Below, piece after piece: positions 22,401 through 33,352 of a stretch of 64,000 nucleotides of DNA (within the stretch, counting starts at the first letter, position 1; each line of letters begins with the position of its first letter). Under the pieces are notes generated by a model that did not search any database, had not been told where the DNA came from, and saw only the letters and a list, made by a program, of their open reading frames with translations. Location of the stretch: contig KQ481937.1 in NCBI GenBank assembly GCA_001430745.1, forward strand, positions 8,177 through 72,176, written 5' to 3'. Origin of the DNA: Auxenochlorella pyrenoidosa. Its lineage: Eukaryota > Chlorophyta > Trebouxiophyceae > Chlorellales > Chlorellaceae. The translations under genes were made by a program, and so were the position numbers.

Positions 22401-23089
22401 GTTTGGCACTTTGACGGCTGTGGGGCTGGGGGCGCAGGTAGACTTGAAACCTGGAAATAGAGGGAGTGGCCCAGCTCGCATGGTGGAACAGGCCGCTCTG
22501 CCGCAGTAACAAAGCCGCACGCATTGCTGGCTCGCATCTCGCCAACATCTCAGCGTGCCGCTGCCACAGGTGGCGGAGGAGGGCGGCAAGGAGGGCTGGA
22601 TCCTGCTGCGCCCCTCGCTGCACGACCCGGGTGGGTGGGCCGGGCTGAGGGGGGCGGGCTGCGGGGCACCTGCAGTGCTGGTGCTGCAGGGCAGGGCAGC
22701 GCGGAGGGGTAGAAGCAGCATCCCCTTGCCATGCCGCCGTCGCCAGAAGTGTACCTGCCGCCCCCCCACTGCAGACATTGTGCTCAACGTGGAGAGCGAG
22801 CATGAGGGCGGCATGCGCGCCATTCTGCAGCACCTGCTCGAGTTCTTCAGGGAGCACCCAGGTGTGGACAAGGCCGGGGGGTGGGGGGCGACGGAGCACA
22901 GGCGCATTGCGCGAGGGGCGGGCCACAGCGCCAGGTACCTGGCCATGCTCGGTTTAGATGGGTGAAGACAGCCTTGGGGCAGGGCACAGCGCCGAGCAGG
23001 CCGCCCGCTCCCCTCCCACCCGTTATGCAGAGTTTGAGGTGTGCACCGGCAAGGTGGAGGACTATGTGTACGCCCCACAGGCGGCCTGA
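16475..23089 (+). CDS. Phosphoglucomutase/phosphomannomutase family protein (alpha-D-phosphohexomutase), plastid-type
   Basis: Secure coding starts by about 16496; the true start is upstream or at a short exon. Successive exons carry [32 protein letters not shown], and [20 protein letters not shown] followed by [35 protein letters not shown] is the catalytic phosphoserine loop, with Ser in TASH (about 17560-17615). [16 protein letters not shown] is the DxDxDR metal-binding loop (about 20028-20075). [10 protein letters not shown] + [14 protein letters not shown] is the sugar-binding loop (about 20946-21430), and RPSLHDP + [13 protein letters not shown] is the phosphate-binding domain 4 (about 22608-22815). 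The last exon 23030-23089 ends [10 protein letters not shown], stop TGA. All four domains and the three key loops are present, so the enzyme should be active. TASHLP rather than TASHNP, and the domain-4 loop lacking the usual GTEP, match plant phosphoglucomutase-like plastid proteins. At least one exon may be hidden by the N gap at 18037-18718. Confidence 0.85.
18037..18718. other. Assembly gap (682 N) inside a (GT)n intron tract
   Basis: Unknown bases flanked left by (TG)n followed by G-runs (17998-18036) and right by (GT)n followed by G-runs (18719-18758). The same repeat on both sides suggests an unassembled simple repeat in a phosphomutase intron rather than missing unique sequence, but a short exon could be inside. 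Confidence 0.9.
19858..19932. repeat. Short C-rich tandem repeat in phosphomutase intron
   Basis: Four to five imperfect copies of a unit of about 17-20 bp built on CTCGCTCCATCC, directly upstream of the acceptor of the exon that starts near 19940. Confidence 0.6.
21178..21375. repeat. (CA)n microsatellite with duplicated GTGAC-G-run unit in phosphomutase intron
   Basis: (CA)n blocks alternate with two copies of a unit containing AACGTGAC(C/T)GGGCGGGG followed by CTCTTCACACAC, an imperfect tandem duplication of about 65-70 bp lying just before the acceptor at about 21388. Confidence 0.7.
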
Positions 23090-23970
23090 GGATGCCGCCC
23101 GGCAGGGCCGTCACCCGCCAGTGCTGGGCAGCAGGGTTCTCGGTTACATGTGCCGCTGCTTGCTCATTCCTGTTACGCAACCCTGGTGCCAGGGAAAGCG
23201 CACAGAGTGCGGTTAATGCGGCTGTGCAGTTGCAGGCTAGCACGGGCTTAATCGTCCACCTCGCACCACTCCCCTCATTTCCCGCTCCTCGGTGTGGGCG
23301 TGCGTCCAGTTACAGGGCAAGTCTTGGAAAAATGGGGTTGCGACCGTAGGGGGCAGGCGACGACTGATAGGGAAACTGATCAAGGTTGCTGAAAAAGGCA
23401 AGACGCGCGAGGAAGAGAGGGGGCTTGGGGCAGCTCGTTGGTTGCTGGGGCGGGGCTTGTGTATATAAGGCTTTCAGGGGGACCAGAGATGCAGACAAGC
23501 AGGAGGGAAGAATGGACAGGCTATAAGATAGCAGCATCATCGCGCGCAAGGGGTGAGTGCGTGGTTGCCGAGGGAGAGCGGGGCAGATGGGCGGCGTTGC
23601 ACGGAAGGTGGTTTCAGGGTGGCGGGTGCTGGGGGGCAGAAACGGTGCACGTTTTGGCGCACTCAAGGTGGCAGGAGTACAGGGTGAGGGAGGGAGCGTG
23701 CAAGCAACTAAAGGGGGCAAGCAGAAGGGCTGAGGGCCACGCAGGCAAGCCGCGGGCCCTGGCACAGACAGCAGGGTGGGGTGTCCCTGGGGCGGCGGCT
23801 GCAGCGGCAGCGGGCCGCCCACTTCTCCTAAGGACGTATGAAATGGTCAGCATCAGCATCGCACACAGGCATGCGCCACAAACAAGGGGCACAGGCACTT
23901 CCTCGGCTGTCGGGAGCTGGTGACAGAGCCCTAAAAGCGGGCAGCCGCCAGCGCAGCGGCGAAAGGGGCC
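23090..23970. other. Intergenic between convergent genes; contains an isolated TATATAAG
   Basis: The phosphomutase (plus) ends at 23089 and the RRM gene (minus) ends at 23971, so this is two 3' flanks. A TTACA at 23308 (TGTAA on minus) may serve the RRM gene. A good TATA-like sequence (TATATAAG, 23462-23469, plus strand) is not followed by a convincing reading frame. Confidence 0.5.
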
Positions 23971-26060
23971 TCAGTTGGCCAGCCCAGCGGCGGGCATCGC
24001 GGCCAGGCCGGCGGCGCTGGCGGGCCAGCCGGCCGGGGCGGGGGCGCCCTCGCCCGCCAGCAGCTCGCTCTGCAGGTGCCACATTGCCAGGCGGTTGGCG
24101 GCGGCAGCGTCGAGGTCGGGCGAGGCAGAGCCGCAGCTGCTGCTGCGCGTGGCGGGGGCCGGGCGCACCAGCGGGAGCGCGGCCGACAGGGGCAGGTCGC
24201 CGCGGGGCGGGCTACTGCCGGCAGAGGGGTGCTGGGCCTCCAGCGGGCTGTAGGGGCTCCTCGCGCCCGCGGGCAGCTGCCAGTCGGCGGCTGGCAGGCG
24301 GCACTCGGCCGGCCCGCTCAGCGCGGCTGCCAGTGCAGAGGCGCTGGGGGGCGGGAAGGCGGGTGCCATGGGTGCGGCGAAGGCGGGCGCGGCTGCGGGC
24401 ATGCCCAGCCCGGCGGCGGGCTGGGCGGCGGTCAGCGTCGCCTGGCTGAAGCCGGGCAGGTTGGCAAAGGGGGGCAGGGAGGCGGGGGGGTAGCTGGTCA
24501 TCGGCTGGCCCGCGGGGTAGGGCTGCTGCAGGGGCGGGGGTGGGGGATGAGCGGGGGGTGTGTCGTGAGCGCGGCGCATGGCAGAGGCCAAGCTGCTGCT
24601 TGGCAGCCAGGGCAGCAAATGCCACAGTGCAGCACAATCTGCCCAGCAGCAAGCTGTGGCCCCGTCGGGGCGCGCCAGCCCCACGCCAGCTGCCTGCTCC
24701 ACCTTCAACAAAGCAGCCTGACCTGCGGCCGTGCGCCCAGCTGTGCGCCAGCGTTCTCCAGGCTGAGCAGGGCGGCCAGGTTGGACAGGTCGAGCGCGGC
24801 GGCGGGGGCGGGGGCCTGGGGCGCCAGCGGCGCGGGCGGCGCGCTCGCGCCGTCACCCAGCAGCGCCAGCGTCTGCAGCGCCTGCACCAGCGCGCTCTGG
24901 GCGGCTGCGCACAGACACGGACAGATAGGCGAGGCGGGTGAGACGGGGACGGCGCGGCGCGGCGCAGCACGCATCTCTCCGGGGGCCCACAATGCAGCGC
25001 CGGCCTAATTTCCTCGGCGCAGCAGGCGCCAGAAGGGCACGGGCCTCTGCCAGCACCCAGGCACACCCAAGCGCAGCCAGCCGGCAGGTGCTCACCCTGG
25101 TGGCGGTGCTTGTAGTAGTCGGCGCGGTCCTCCACCAGGTTGAGCTGCTTGATGGGGATGCCGCAGATGTTCATGGGGCTCTCGGCCAGCGCGCGCTGCG
25201 CGTCCTCCAGCCGGGCAAAGGTCACAAAGCAGAAGGGTCGGCGGCGGAAGGTGTCCTTGCGCTTGGGGAAGTACACGTCTGCAGGAGGCGGGGTGGGGGG
25301 TGGGGGTGGGGTGGAGGGGTGTCACGAAGGGGGCGGTAGCGCGAATAGGCACAAGGGGGGCATTAGTCAGATGGCGCGAGGGCGCGGTATCTTTCCTGCG
25401 GACCTCGCTGGCCGTGGCATGGAAGTTCGGGCGGCAGCAGGGCGGCCCTACTCCCCACAAGCAGGCCCCAAGGATGCACGGGAAGTACACACGGGCAGAC
25501 ACCGGAGGGCAGGGCGGCGCTCCCGCCCAAGGGTACAGCGACAGGCTTACCCAGGACATGGCCCCACTGCGAGAAGTGCGCCCGCACCAGCTCCTCGGTG
25601 CACTCTGGCTGCACAAGGCGGATTGTGGGAGCGGGGGAGATGTCGGCGAGCCTGCCAGGGTGGCTCAGGGCCCCCAGGAGCTTGGGGGGACCTGCACGGC
25701 AGCAGCGGCGGGGCCGGCGGCACCGCGCGCGGCGCTGCCGGCCACAAGTTCATCACAGGGCTATCGGGCGCTGTGACCGCGGCTCAGCGATCCAGGGATG
25801 GCCTGACGAGGCCCTGGAGCGAAAGGAGCCGCCCAGAGAACTGGCCCTCTTCCTATGACCGATTATGCAAGAGACAACGGAGATGGCGGTTCGCGGGCCC
25901 TGGTCAGCTTCGAAGGAGCCCTGAGACTCACAGGAACGTGACCGCAGAAGATGCGGGGGCCGCTGCCTCGGGAGGCTGCGTGCACAAGAGGGTCGCCACA
26001 CAGGGGCGCTCCGTTCAGCTGCAGCTGCTCCTGCAGGCGCTGCTGGAGGCGCTCCAGCAC
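23971..26060 (-). CDS. Single-RRM RNA-binding protein with Ala/Pro-rich tail, 5' exon unresolved
   Basis: The RRM is assembled from three exons. 25934-26060 (LERLQQRLQEQLQLNG..., then PRIFCGHVP = RNP2) is joined to about 25557-25609 (ECTEELVRAHFSQWGHVL). That is joined to about 25095-25279 (DVYFPKRKDTF, RRPFCFVTF = RNP1, NICGIPIKQLNLVEDRADYY). Together this is one complete beta-alpha-beta-beta-alpha-beta fold of the hnRNP/Musashi/DAZAP1-like type. A Gln/Leu helix precedes it. The C-terminal part (about 24907-23971, TGA stop) is Ala/Pro/Ser-rich, low complexity and probably disordered, with LDLSNLAALLSLENAGAQLG and FANLPGFSQATLTAAQ. Likely role is mRNA binding or post-transcriptional regulation in nucleus or cytoplasm. 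The exon at 26060 starts after a CAG acceptor and has no Met, so at least one more exon lies upstream in 26061-27892. Confidence 0.78.
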
Positions 26061-27892
26061 CTGCGGGTAGAGAGGGGAGGCGGGAGGACGTGAAGCCTCG
26101 ACTGCAGCGCCAAGCAGCAAGAATTCGGGTAGCGACAAAGCGGCTGCTCGTGACGCACCAGGCTGTCGTTTTGCACTTGGGTAGGTCGGCACATGGTCGG
26201 GGGCTTCAGAGAATTGATGCGGGTATGCGCAGAAGCAGGGACAAGAGGGCACAGCGAGTACAGCGACGTGCCCGCAGCAGCCGCAGCAGGCGTGAGCGTC
26301 ACACTTTACAAACGTGGTCCGAAACGTGCTTTCTTGCATGCATCTAGCGATCGGCGGAATGCGGGGCCGACCCCGCCTCCCCTCTCGGTGCCTCCCTGTT
26401 ACAGTCTGAAGCCTAGAATTCCGGCAGCATTGCGGGGGTTAGGGACCCAATGTTCGTGTTTTGAGAGATCTTAAGACGAATTGGAGGCACCAGGGCGCCG
26501 CAGCCGCGCGAGGGCACAAGCCCAGTTGCCAGAGCCTGGCTCTCACTTTACAGCCCCCTCTCCCCTGCTCCTGTCCGAGTGGCTTCGTGCAACCCTGGTT
26601 CTCCTTCTGAGTCATGGAGCGGGCGAAAGGGGACGAGCAGGGCCGTGGAGTGCCAGAGGGGCCAGAGTGCCGTTAGGCCGGTACGCCGCCTCCCGCGCTG
26701 GCTGGGAACCTGGAGCTGTGCCGCATGCGCTCATTGCAGGCCTGCACCACACGACCAGGCAGGCATGTGTGGAGGTCGGCCAACACCACACCGGCAGAGT
26801 GGCGGGTGCATCCCCACCACGCCCAGGACACCAGGGCTGTCAGCTACCGCCGGGACCTTGCTTGCGTGGTGCGCCGCTGGAGGCGTCGCATGACGCCCAG
26901 CCTCTCTCACACACAGCATCAACTTGATGTTCCTCGCGAGAATGCCGCAAAATCAATTTGCACTACGTTTTTGCGTGCCTGGGCCATTCAAGGCATTGAC
27001 GGGCAGATTGTTGGCCGTTTTTATTGCAGAGCACTAGTTCGCAAGATGGGCTGCCTTCTTGGCTCCACAAGGCGCGCTTGCATGCGTGGGTGCTGTTTGG
27101 TCCATGCTGCTGGTCGGGATGACTGGCGCTGTGATCAGCTGCATGGTCACTCCATTAGAGGGCTTTGGTGACGCGGCATGCATGCAAGGCTGCTGGTTGG
27201 CGAGCAGGCGAGGGGGCCCTCTGTGATTGCTCGTGCTAATCATGTCGGCATCAGGCTCAGCATGCTAGCTTTCTTCACAGTCGCAGCCAGCTGCACATAG
27301 GATTCTTATTTTTGGTCTTGGCAATCACATTGAGCCTTCACGCAGTGCGTGAACACGGAAGGCAGGGGGGCCAGGTGGTGTGGAGCCTAACCACCTGCGG
27401 TTGGCGCGACGAGCTTGGGAGGCATGCCTAGCACCCTGGGTGGCGGCACCTAGACCACGGTACGCTGACATTGCTGCATTACTCCGATTGCATTCTCTGC
27501 TCCCGTTTCCTTGCCCCGCGTCCCGCGCTTGCTGGGTCCTTCCTTGCGCTCCACCGTCCAAGCTGCCTTGCAAATAAAAAATCACAGCGAGCACATTATC
27601 GTTTACTAGCTTCAAGTCTGCCGGGCAGGCAGCCTCTGCCGTTCTCCTCAAGCCGCTCCGGCGCCGGCTCACTCCCTTGGGCTGCTGCCATCGGTTTGGT
27701 GCTCATTGCCTGTCAAACCTAGCCAGATTAGCCAGCAGCGGAGTGCACGCCCCAGCCTCAGTCTGGCGGCCTCGCCGCTGCTGCCGCCGCCTCCGCCGCA
27801 GCAGGCAGCTGAGGCAGAGCCCCCTACAGCGGCGACCACCTAGCATCAGCACGTGAACAGCCTGCAGAGCAGCAGCCAGTCAGAGCGAGGGC
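26061..27892. other. Divergent intergenic region holding the RRM gene 5' exon(s)
   Basis: The RRM gene (minus) and the five-TM membrane gene (plus, ATG 27893) diverge here. The start of the RRM gene must be inside but was not identified. The frame of exon 25934-26060 stays open leftward to an ATG at 26339, which could be the start if the apparent acceptor at 26061 is not used. Otherwise I see no gene. Confidence 0.45.
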
Positions 27893-30800
27893 ATGGTCAA
27901 CATCACGATTGCCGAGGGCGGCGGCGTCGTGGCCGACGGCGTGGTGTCGCTCCTGCCGCAGTGCGCGTCGGTCTCTTACGGGTCGCTCAGCCTTCGGGAT
28001 GCTGAGCAGTATGACATAACCAGCTCCTCCTACTTTGTGGTAAGGCACGGGTATGGAGGCTTAATAGGGGGGCACGAGAGCTGGCAGCGCTGCTGCGTGA
28101 GAGCTGCGTGGCATTCCGGGCGGGGCGCATGCGCGGCTAGACAAGACGGCCTCGGTTGCTGCTTTTGTGCGGCCGTGTCTGTGCCCGCCGGCCTGCTGCA
28201 GCCAATGCTCACAGCAGCAGCTGTAGGTGTGGATTACAGCCGCGGTTGTGCCTGCCATGCTTGTCGCGACGTCCTGGCGCCTGATGCACCCCCGAAACCA
28301 GCCCGCCTGTGCCTGCCCTCCACTCCTGGCCCACCCAGACCGTCCTCCCAACCATTGTCCCCGGCCTCGTGTTTGGCATCCTGAGCGTGCTGGGATTCAT
28401 CTTCTTCAGCTTGTGGCTGTGCACCCAGTGCTGCGGCAGGCGGCGCAGGGTGCGCGCCTCGCCGGACAAGGCTCAGCTCATGGCCTCTGCTGAGCAGCAG
28501 GTGCGTCGGTCGGGCGGCAAGGCCGGCCTGGTGTCGCTGCCAGACAGCAGGTGCTCTGGCCTTGTGGACATGCAATCCTTGGCGGCACCAGCGCACCCGA
28601 AGCCTCCCCGCCTGCCTGCCTGGCCGCGCGCCTTGGCAACCATTGATGCCTGCAGAGCGACGGCTACGCGGCGCCGGCACAGAAGGGCTGGCGGCACCGC
28701 CGCTGGGCGCGGCCCCCCTTCCTCCTGAAGCTGCTGCTCACTGCGACGGCGCTGGCGGTGGTTGGCATCAGTGCCTGGGGGATGGTCAGCAGCATCAACG
28801 CCACCGATGACACTTTCTCCAGCCTGTGAGCGGCCCCGCTCCCGCTGCCCGGCCTGCACGCGGGGCTGCAGCCGCTCGGCGCCCCGGCGCTTCTGTGCTG
28901 GGCCACCCCTGGCGCGTGCAAGCGCTCGTGCCTTTCCCCGCCCGCATGCCTGCTCACATGCCCCTGCTGCCGCCTGTTTGAGGGCCCAACCCCCACCTTC
29001 CCCACCCCACCCCCCACCCTCCCTTTATGCTGCATGCCTGGCAGGTGGGACCTCGTGCGAGATGTGGAGAATCGGGTGGGCACTGCCAAGGGGAGAGGGG
29101 CCGCCGGCTCGCTCTGCCGCCTGATGAGCCCAGCTGGATGCAGAGCCCTCGTACGCCAGCTGGGCCCCATGCCCTGCCCGGCCAGCCGCCGCTCCCTCCC
29201 TGCCGCTGGGCAGCACAGCCGTGATGCCTGCCACAGCATGCTCCCGCCCATGTGCCGCGCCCACCCTGCCGTGCGATGCGCATGCTGTGCGCCTGCCCGG
29301 CGATGCCCCGCGCAGGTGGGCAACGCGACCAACACCATGCAGCAGCTGAGTGGCGAGCTGCAGCAGCTGAATGGCAACGTGACGCAGCTTGGCAACGAGA
29401 CAATTGGTGATTGAGCAGGGCGGCGTGTGGGGCACGGGGCACAGAGGGCCAAGGCCTCGCTGCCCTGCCTCCGTCCAGGCCTCATTCCCCGGAGCGCCTG
29501 GTTGTTGTCGCCACAACAGCCGCTTGGTGCACCCTTCTGTCGGTGTCGGCTTGTGCAGCTGACCGTCTGCGCAAGCGCCGCGCTGCCACCGACCCCGCAG
29601 GCCTGCTGAGCTTTGCGGAGGCAGCCGTGCAGAAGCTGGTGGCCCAGGGGTACTGGAACACCAGCTGGACGGATGCTGCGCAAGTGAAGGAGGAGGTGGG
29701 TCCAGGCTGGCTGGCTGGGTCGGCTCCCCCGCTCGCCAGGCCAGGCCTGCCGGCCCAGCACTGCACATGGTCTTGCCCACCCACAGCTAAGGGCAGCAGG
29801 CATGGGGGCTGTGCCGGGCGCAGGCTGCTCTGGGTGCGGCGTGCCTGCACGTGCGCCTGTGCGCACGCAAATGCCCCTGCTCCGCACAACAGGCCGGCAA
29901 TGGGCTGGCCGTTGCATCGCGGGGGTGGACTGAGTTTGGCCTCGACTTGCTGAGGCCCCCCCTGCCCTTGCTCCTGCCGGCAGATCACCGACAAGCTCAC
30001 CGCGCTGCTGGCGCTGCCAGACAGCATCGCCGACGTGCAGCAAGGCATCGAGGCGGGGTTCAACACCCTGCAGGACAGCATAGAGCAGGTGGCCCTCGGG
30101 GGAGCGAGCCACTGGGCAAAGTTGGGGCGGGGCCGAGGGCCAAGCGCGGGACCTGCCCCTGGGCGCCTTGGTTTGCCGCGTGTGTGGAGTTGGCCCGGCA
30201 CGCCTGCGCTGCTTCTTGTGCTTCTGGACAACCGCCGTGCTGGCGCCCGCCCTGCTCCCTGCTGTGCAGTCGCTGGTCAACGTCCAGGACGACTGGGAGG
30301 CCCCCACGCTGGCTGTGGAGGAGCGCTGGCGCTTCATCCCCATTGCAGGTGGGCCCGGGGTGGCTGGCAGGCTGATGGCTGTCACAGCAAGCTGGGCCGC
30401 GGCACAGCGCCACACCCCCCCCCTATGGCGCCGCGGCATGCATGCAGCCAGCAACCAGCTTATGCCATGCCTTGGGCTGCACTGCCGGGATGGGCATCGG
30501 TCTTGGAAGATGGTCGCGGCCAGGCTTCTCTGACCCTAAGTGCCCAGGCACGCTCCCAACCCGCCCGCCGTGCCCGGCTGCCCCGCAGTCGTGTTTGGCC
30601 TCACGGGGGGCGCCTCCCTGCTGTGCGCGCTGCTCTTCTGGCGGCTGCGCTGGTACCGCACCGCCACGTGGGCGGCCGCGGTGCTCTGGCTAGGCGTGGC
30701 GCTGCTCATGCTGCTGGGCGTGGGTGAGGACCGGGGGGGGGGGGGCCGGCTGCCGCCTGGCGGGGTGCTGCTTCCGATCTTGCGATGCTCCCCCCGACTT

Positions 30801-33068
30801 GTGCGCTGGGCGCAAGCCTAGGGGGCTGGTTGGGCCTCTAACACACACACACTCACACATGCGCGCGCACGAGCGCCATCAGCACGCCGTGTCGTTGCAC
30901 GTCTGCCAGCGTGCACACGTCTTGATGGGCCGCACACCTGGCCTGAGGTGCCGGGTCCCGCCCCCACATTCGTTATGCTGCAGGCCTCTTCAACGGGGTG
31001 GTCACCGTCAGCACAGACTCTTGCCAGTATGCAGAGTTCCTGCTGCTGCAGCTGGTCTCGCGCAAAGTGAAGGATGCCGAGTCGCAGCGGCTGGTGGGTG
31101 CAGGGCGGCAGGGCCGGGCGGCGGCTGCTTGAGCAGGGGAGGAGCGGTTGCCGGCTGCACTGGTCCGCTCACAGCTTCAAGCTCAGAAGCAGTGCACTTG
31201 AAGACTGGAGGCAGGGGCAGCGCGTGCTTGACAGAGGAGGCTGCATGCGGTGCAGGACAAGGCACGAGTTGGGCCGACGTGGTTGCTGCCCTGCCCTGGT
31301 GGGAACCAGGCCGGAGCAGACCGGCACACGCCCCCCCCCCCACACCCACCCACCCACCACCACCACCAACACACACACACACACACACACACACCTGCCG
31401 GCCCCCCTCCTGCCCTCCTGCGTAGCTGCTCAACGGCTTCTCCTACTACTTTGGGCTGACTGTCATCCCCGACGACATGGTCACCAGCGAGCTGCTCGAC
31501 ATCCCCACCTACCTGCTGCGACAGTTTGTCACGGTGGGCTGCGCCCGGGGGTTCCCGCTGCCTGCGAAAACGCGCCCGCTCCTGGCTGCCGCCTGGGCCT
31601 GGCGTGCTTGCCCTGCTCTTTGCGCACGTGTGCGTGCAGGGCCCGCCTGCCTGCTGCGCCAGCCGGCGCTGCCGCCGCTTGGCTGGCTTGCCGGCTCGGC
31701 GCAGCAGCCCAAGGCGCTGGGCTCCAATGCCGCAACTCTTCACCAGTGGCGGCCCGCCTGTTTGGTGCCCCTCTGCAGACCCCGGTGGTTGAGCTGTCCA
31801 CCAACCTGACCATGAATTTGTCTCCTACGGAGGTGCGCCGAGAAGTGCCTGGCAGTGTGGCTAGCCACACTTGCTCAAGTATCGTGTGCCTGCGGGGCAG
31901 GGCAAGCGCTGCCCCAGGCATGCAGCGTTTGCACGCCCACCACGCCCGGCTCTCCCTGATTTCATCCGGTGCCAGCAGCTCTCAAGCGCCGCGGCGCCGC
32001 GCGCACCCTGCCCGCAGGTCAGGGCGCTGTCTGCGGCTTCGGGCGTGCCCTTTGATGCCATGACCAGCGCTTTCCTGCTCATCCCCAACATCTCCAGCAC
32101 ACGTGAGCGCGCAGCGCGTGCTGCCCGTCGGCAGCCCGCCTGCCGCCCTGCCTGCGGGCATGCATGACCGCGTGCGCGCCACACGCGTGCCCGCGCTGCG
32201 GGCCCCTGCCCACCACGCCCAACATCCAACGGTGCCATGCCTCTGCCGCACACCGCCGCGAGCGCCCGCGGCACCCAGCCCGCGCGCCCCCGCCCCCTGC
32301 ACCCCCGTGCCCCCTGCAGTGTGGTACCTGGAATCCCAGGTGCTGCGCAGCAGCATCGACCCGCTGTACCGCTCAGTCAAGGAGTACCTGTGCTGCACGC
32401 TGTCCCGCGAAATGGGCGACCTGTTTGCCGCGTGGACGGCGGCCGGGGCGCTGGGCTTCGTGCTGGCCGTGCTGTGCTCCGCCCGCCTGGCGCAGCACGC
32501 CCTCTCCCTGCGCAAGCAGCAGGTGCGGGGCGGTGGGGGGCGGCACGAAAGCTCGCCTGGGTGGCCGCAGCTGCGGCCTCCCGGGAGAAACGGGAAACAT
32601 GCAGCGAGGGCAGCATGGTGTCTATGTCGAGCGCGGCGGCTGTTGGAAACGCCTGCCTGCTGCCAGAGTGCCCTGGGTCTTGCCAACATGCCTCGTGCTC
32701 TTCATGCCGTGCGTCCTCCCAACTTATGCTGCCTTCTTCACCCCTGGCGTTCTCCCTGTGCCATGCAGCGTCGCGCCATGGCGGCAGCAGCAGCAGCCTC
32801 TGCAGCGCACTGGCAGGATCCTGACTGCCCCCCGCTGCATTACAGCGGAACGGGCATGGCAGCAGGCAACGGAGCAGCGGCAGCGGGCAATGGGACCATG
32901 GCAGGCAAAGCGGCAAGCTCGCCAGGACTTGGGCTGCCCCAGCTGCCACTGGCTGATGGGCAGCAGCGCAAGGACGAGCCGCAGTCCAAGGGCTTCTCTC
33001 TGCAGGCCTCTTCAGATGAGGAGGCGGGGCCGCCCACGCCGCCGCCACCGGCGGGCGGGCAGGACTGA
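27893..33068 (+). CDS. Five-transmembrane glycoprotein, tweety/prominin-like topology (copy 1)
   Basis: ATG at 27893 (MVNITIAEGGGVVADG). Order of parts: short N-terminal ectodomain; TM1 IVPGLVFGILSVLGFIFFSL followed by a Cys/Arg stretch (CTQCCGRRRR), about 28355-28450; TM2 LLKLLLTATALAVVGISAWG (about 28720-28785). A large first loop with many N-x-S/T sites (SINATDD, GNATNTM, NGNVTQL, NTSWTD) and coiled-coil-like runs spans about 28786-30590. TM3 VFGLTGGASLLCALLFWRL and TM4 ATWAAAVLWLGVALLMLLGV follow (about 30590-30725). A second large loop (SRKVKDAESQR, SYYFGLTVIPDDMVTSELL, LSTNLTMNLS, VLRSSIDPLYRSVKEYLCC) precedes TM5 AAGALGFVLAVLCSARL (about 32440-32495). The cytoplasmic tail ends DEEAGPPTPPPPAGGQD, stop 33068. 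Five TM with two large glycosylated loops is the architecture of tweety-homologue and prominin families. Sequence-level homology is not proven, so function (membrane organisation, lipid or anion transport) remains open. A tandem paralogue follows. Confidence 0.72.
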
Positions 33069-33352
33069 GCCTGGCATGCAACGCTCCTTGCTGGCATCCA
33101 CTGCAATGCATCAATTGAAAAACAGAACAAAGATTCAGAGCAATCCTGGGGAGAGGAGGCGGAAGGCATGGGAGGGTCGGCACGCGTGGCTGGCTGTGCT
33201 GAGCGGGCGTGCACGCTGCTCGCCAGCTAGGCAGCGCGAATGCTTCTTTGACTGGCTCCTCTTGCCTGCACTGCAGCAAAGCACCTACTAGTAACTCAAC
33301 GGCAGCCGAGCGATCAGCCAGCCCTGCTCACTCTTGTCCGCACCCGGCCGCC

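Noticed and set aside
26481..27171. Possible small plus-strand genes at 26481-26927 and 26725-27171
   Set aside because: No recognisable motif, no splice-consistent context and composition like intergenic DNA; kept as intergenic.
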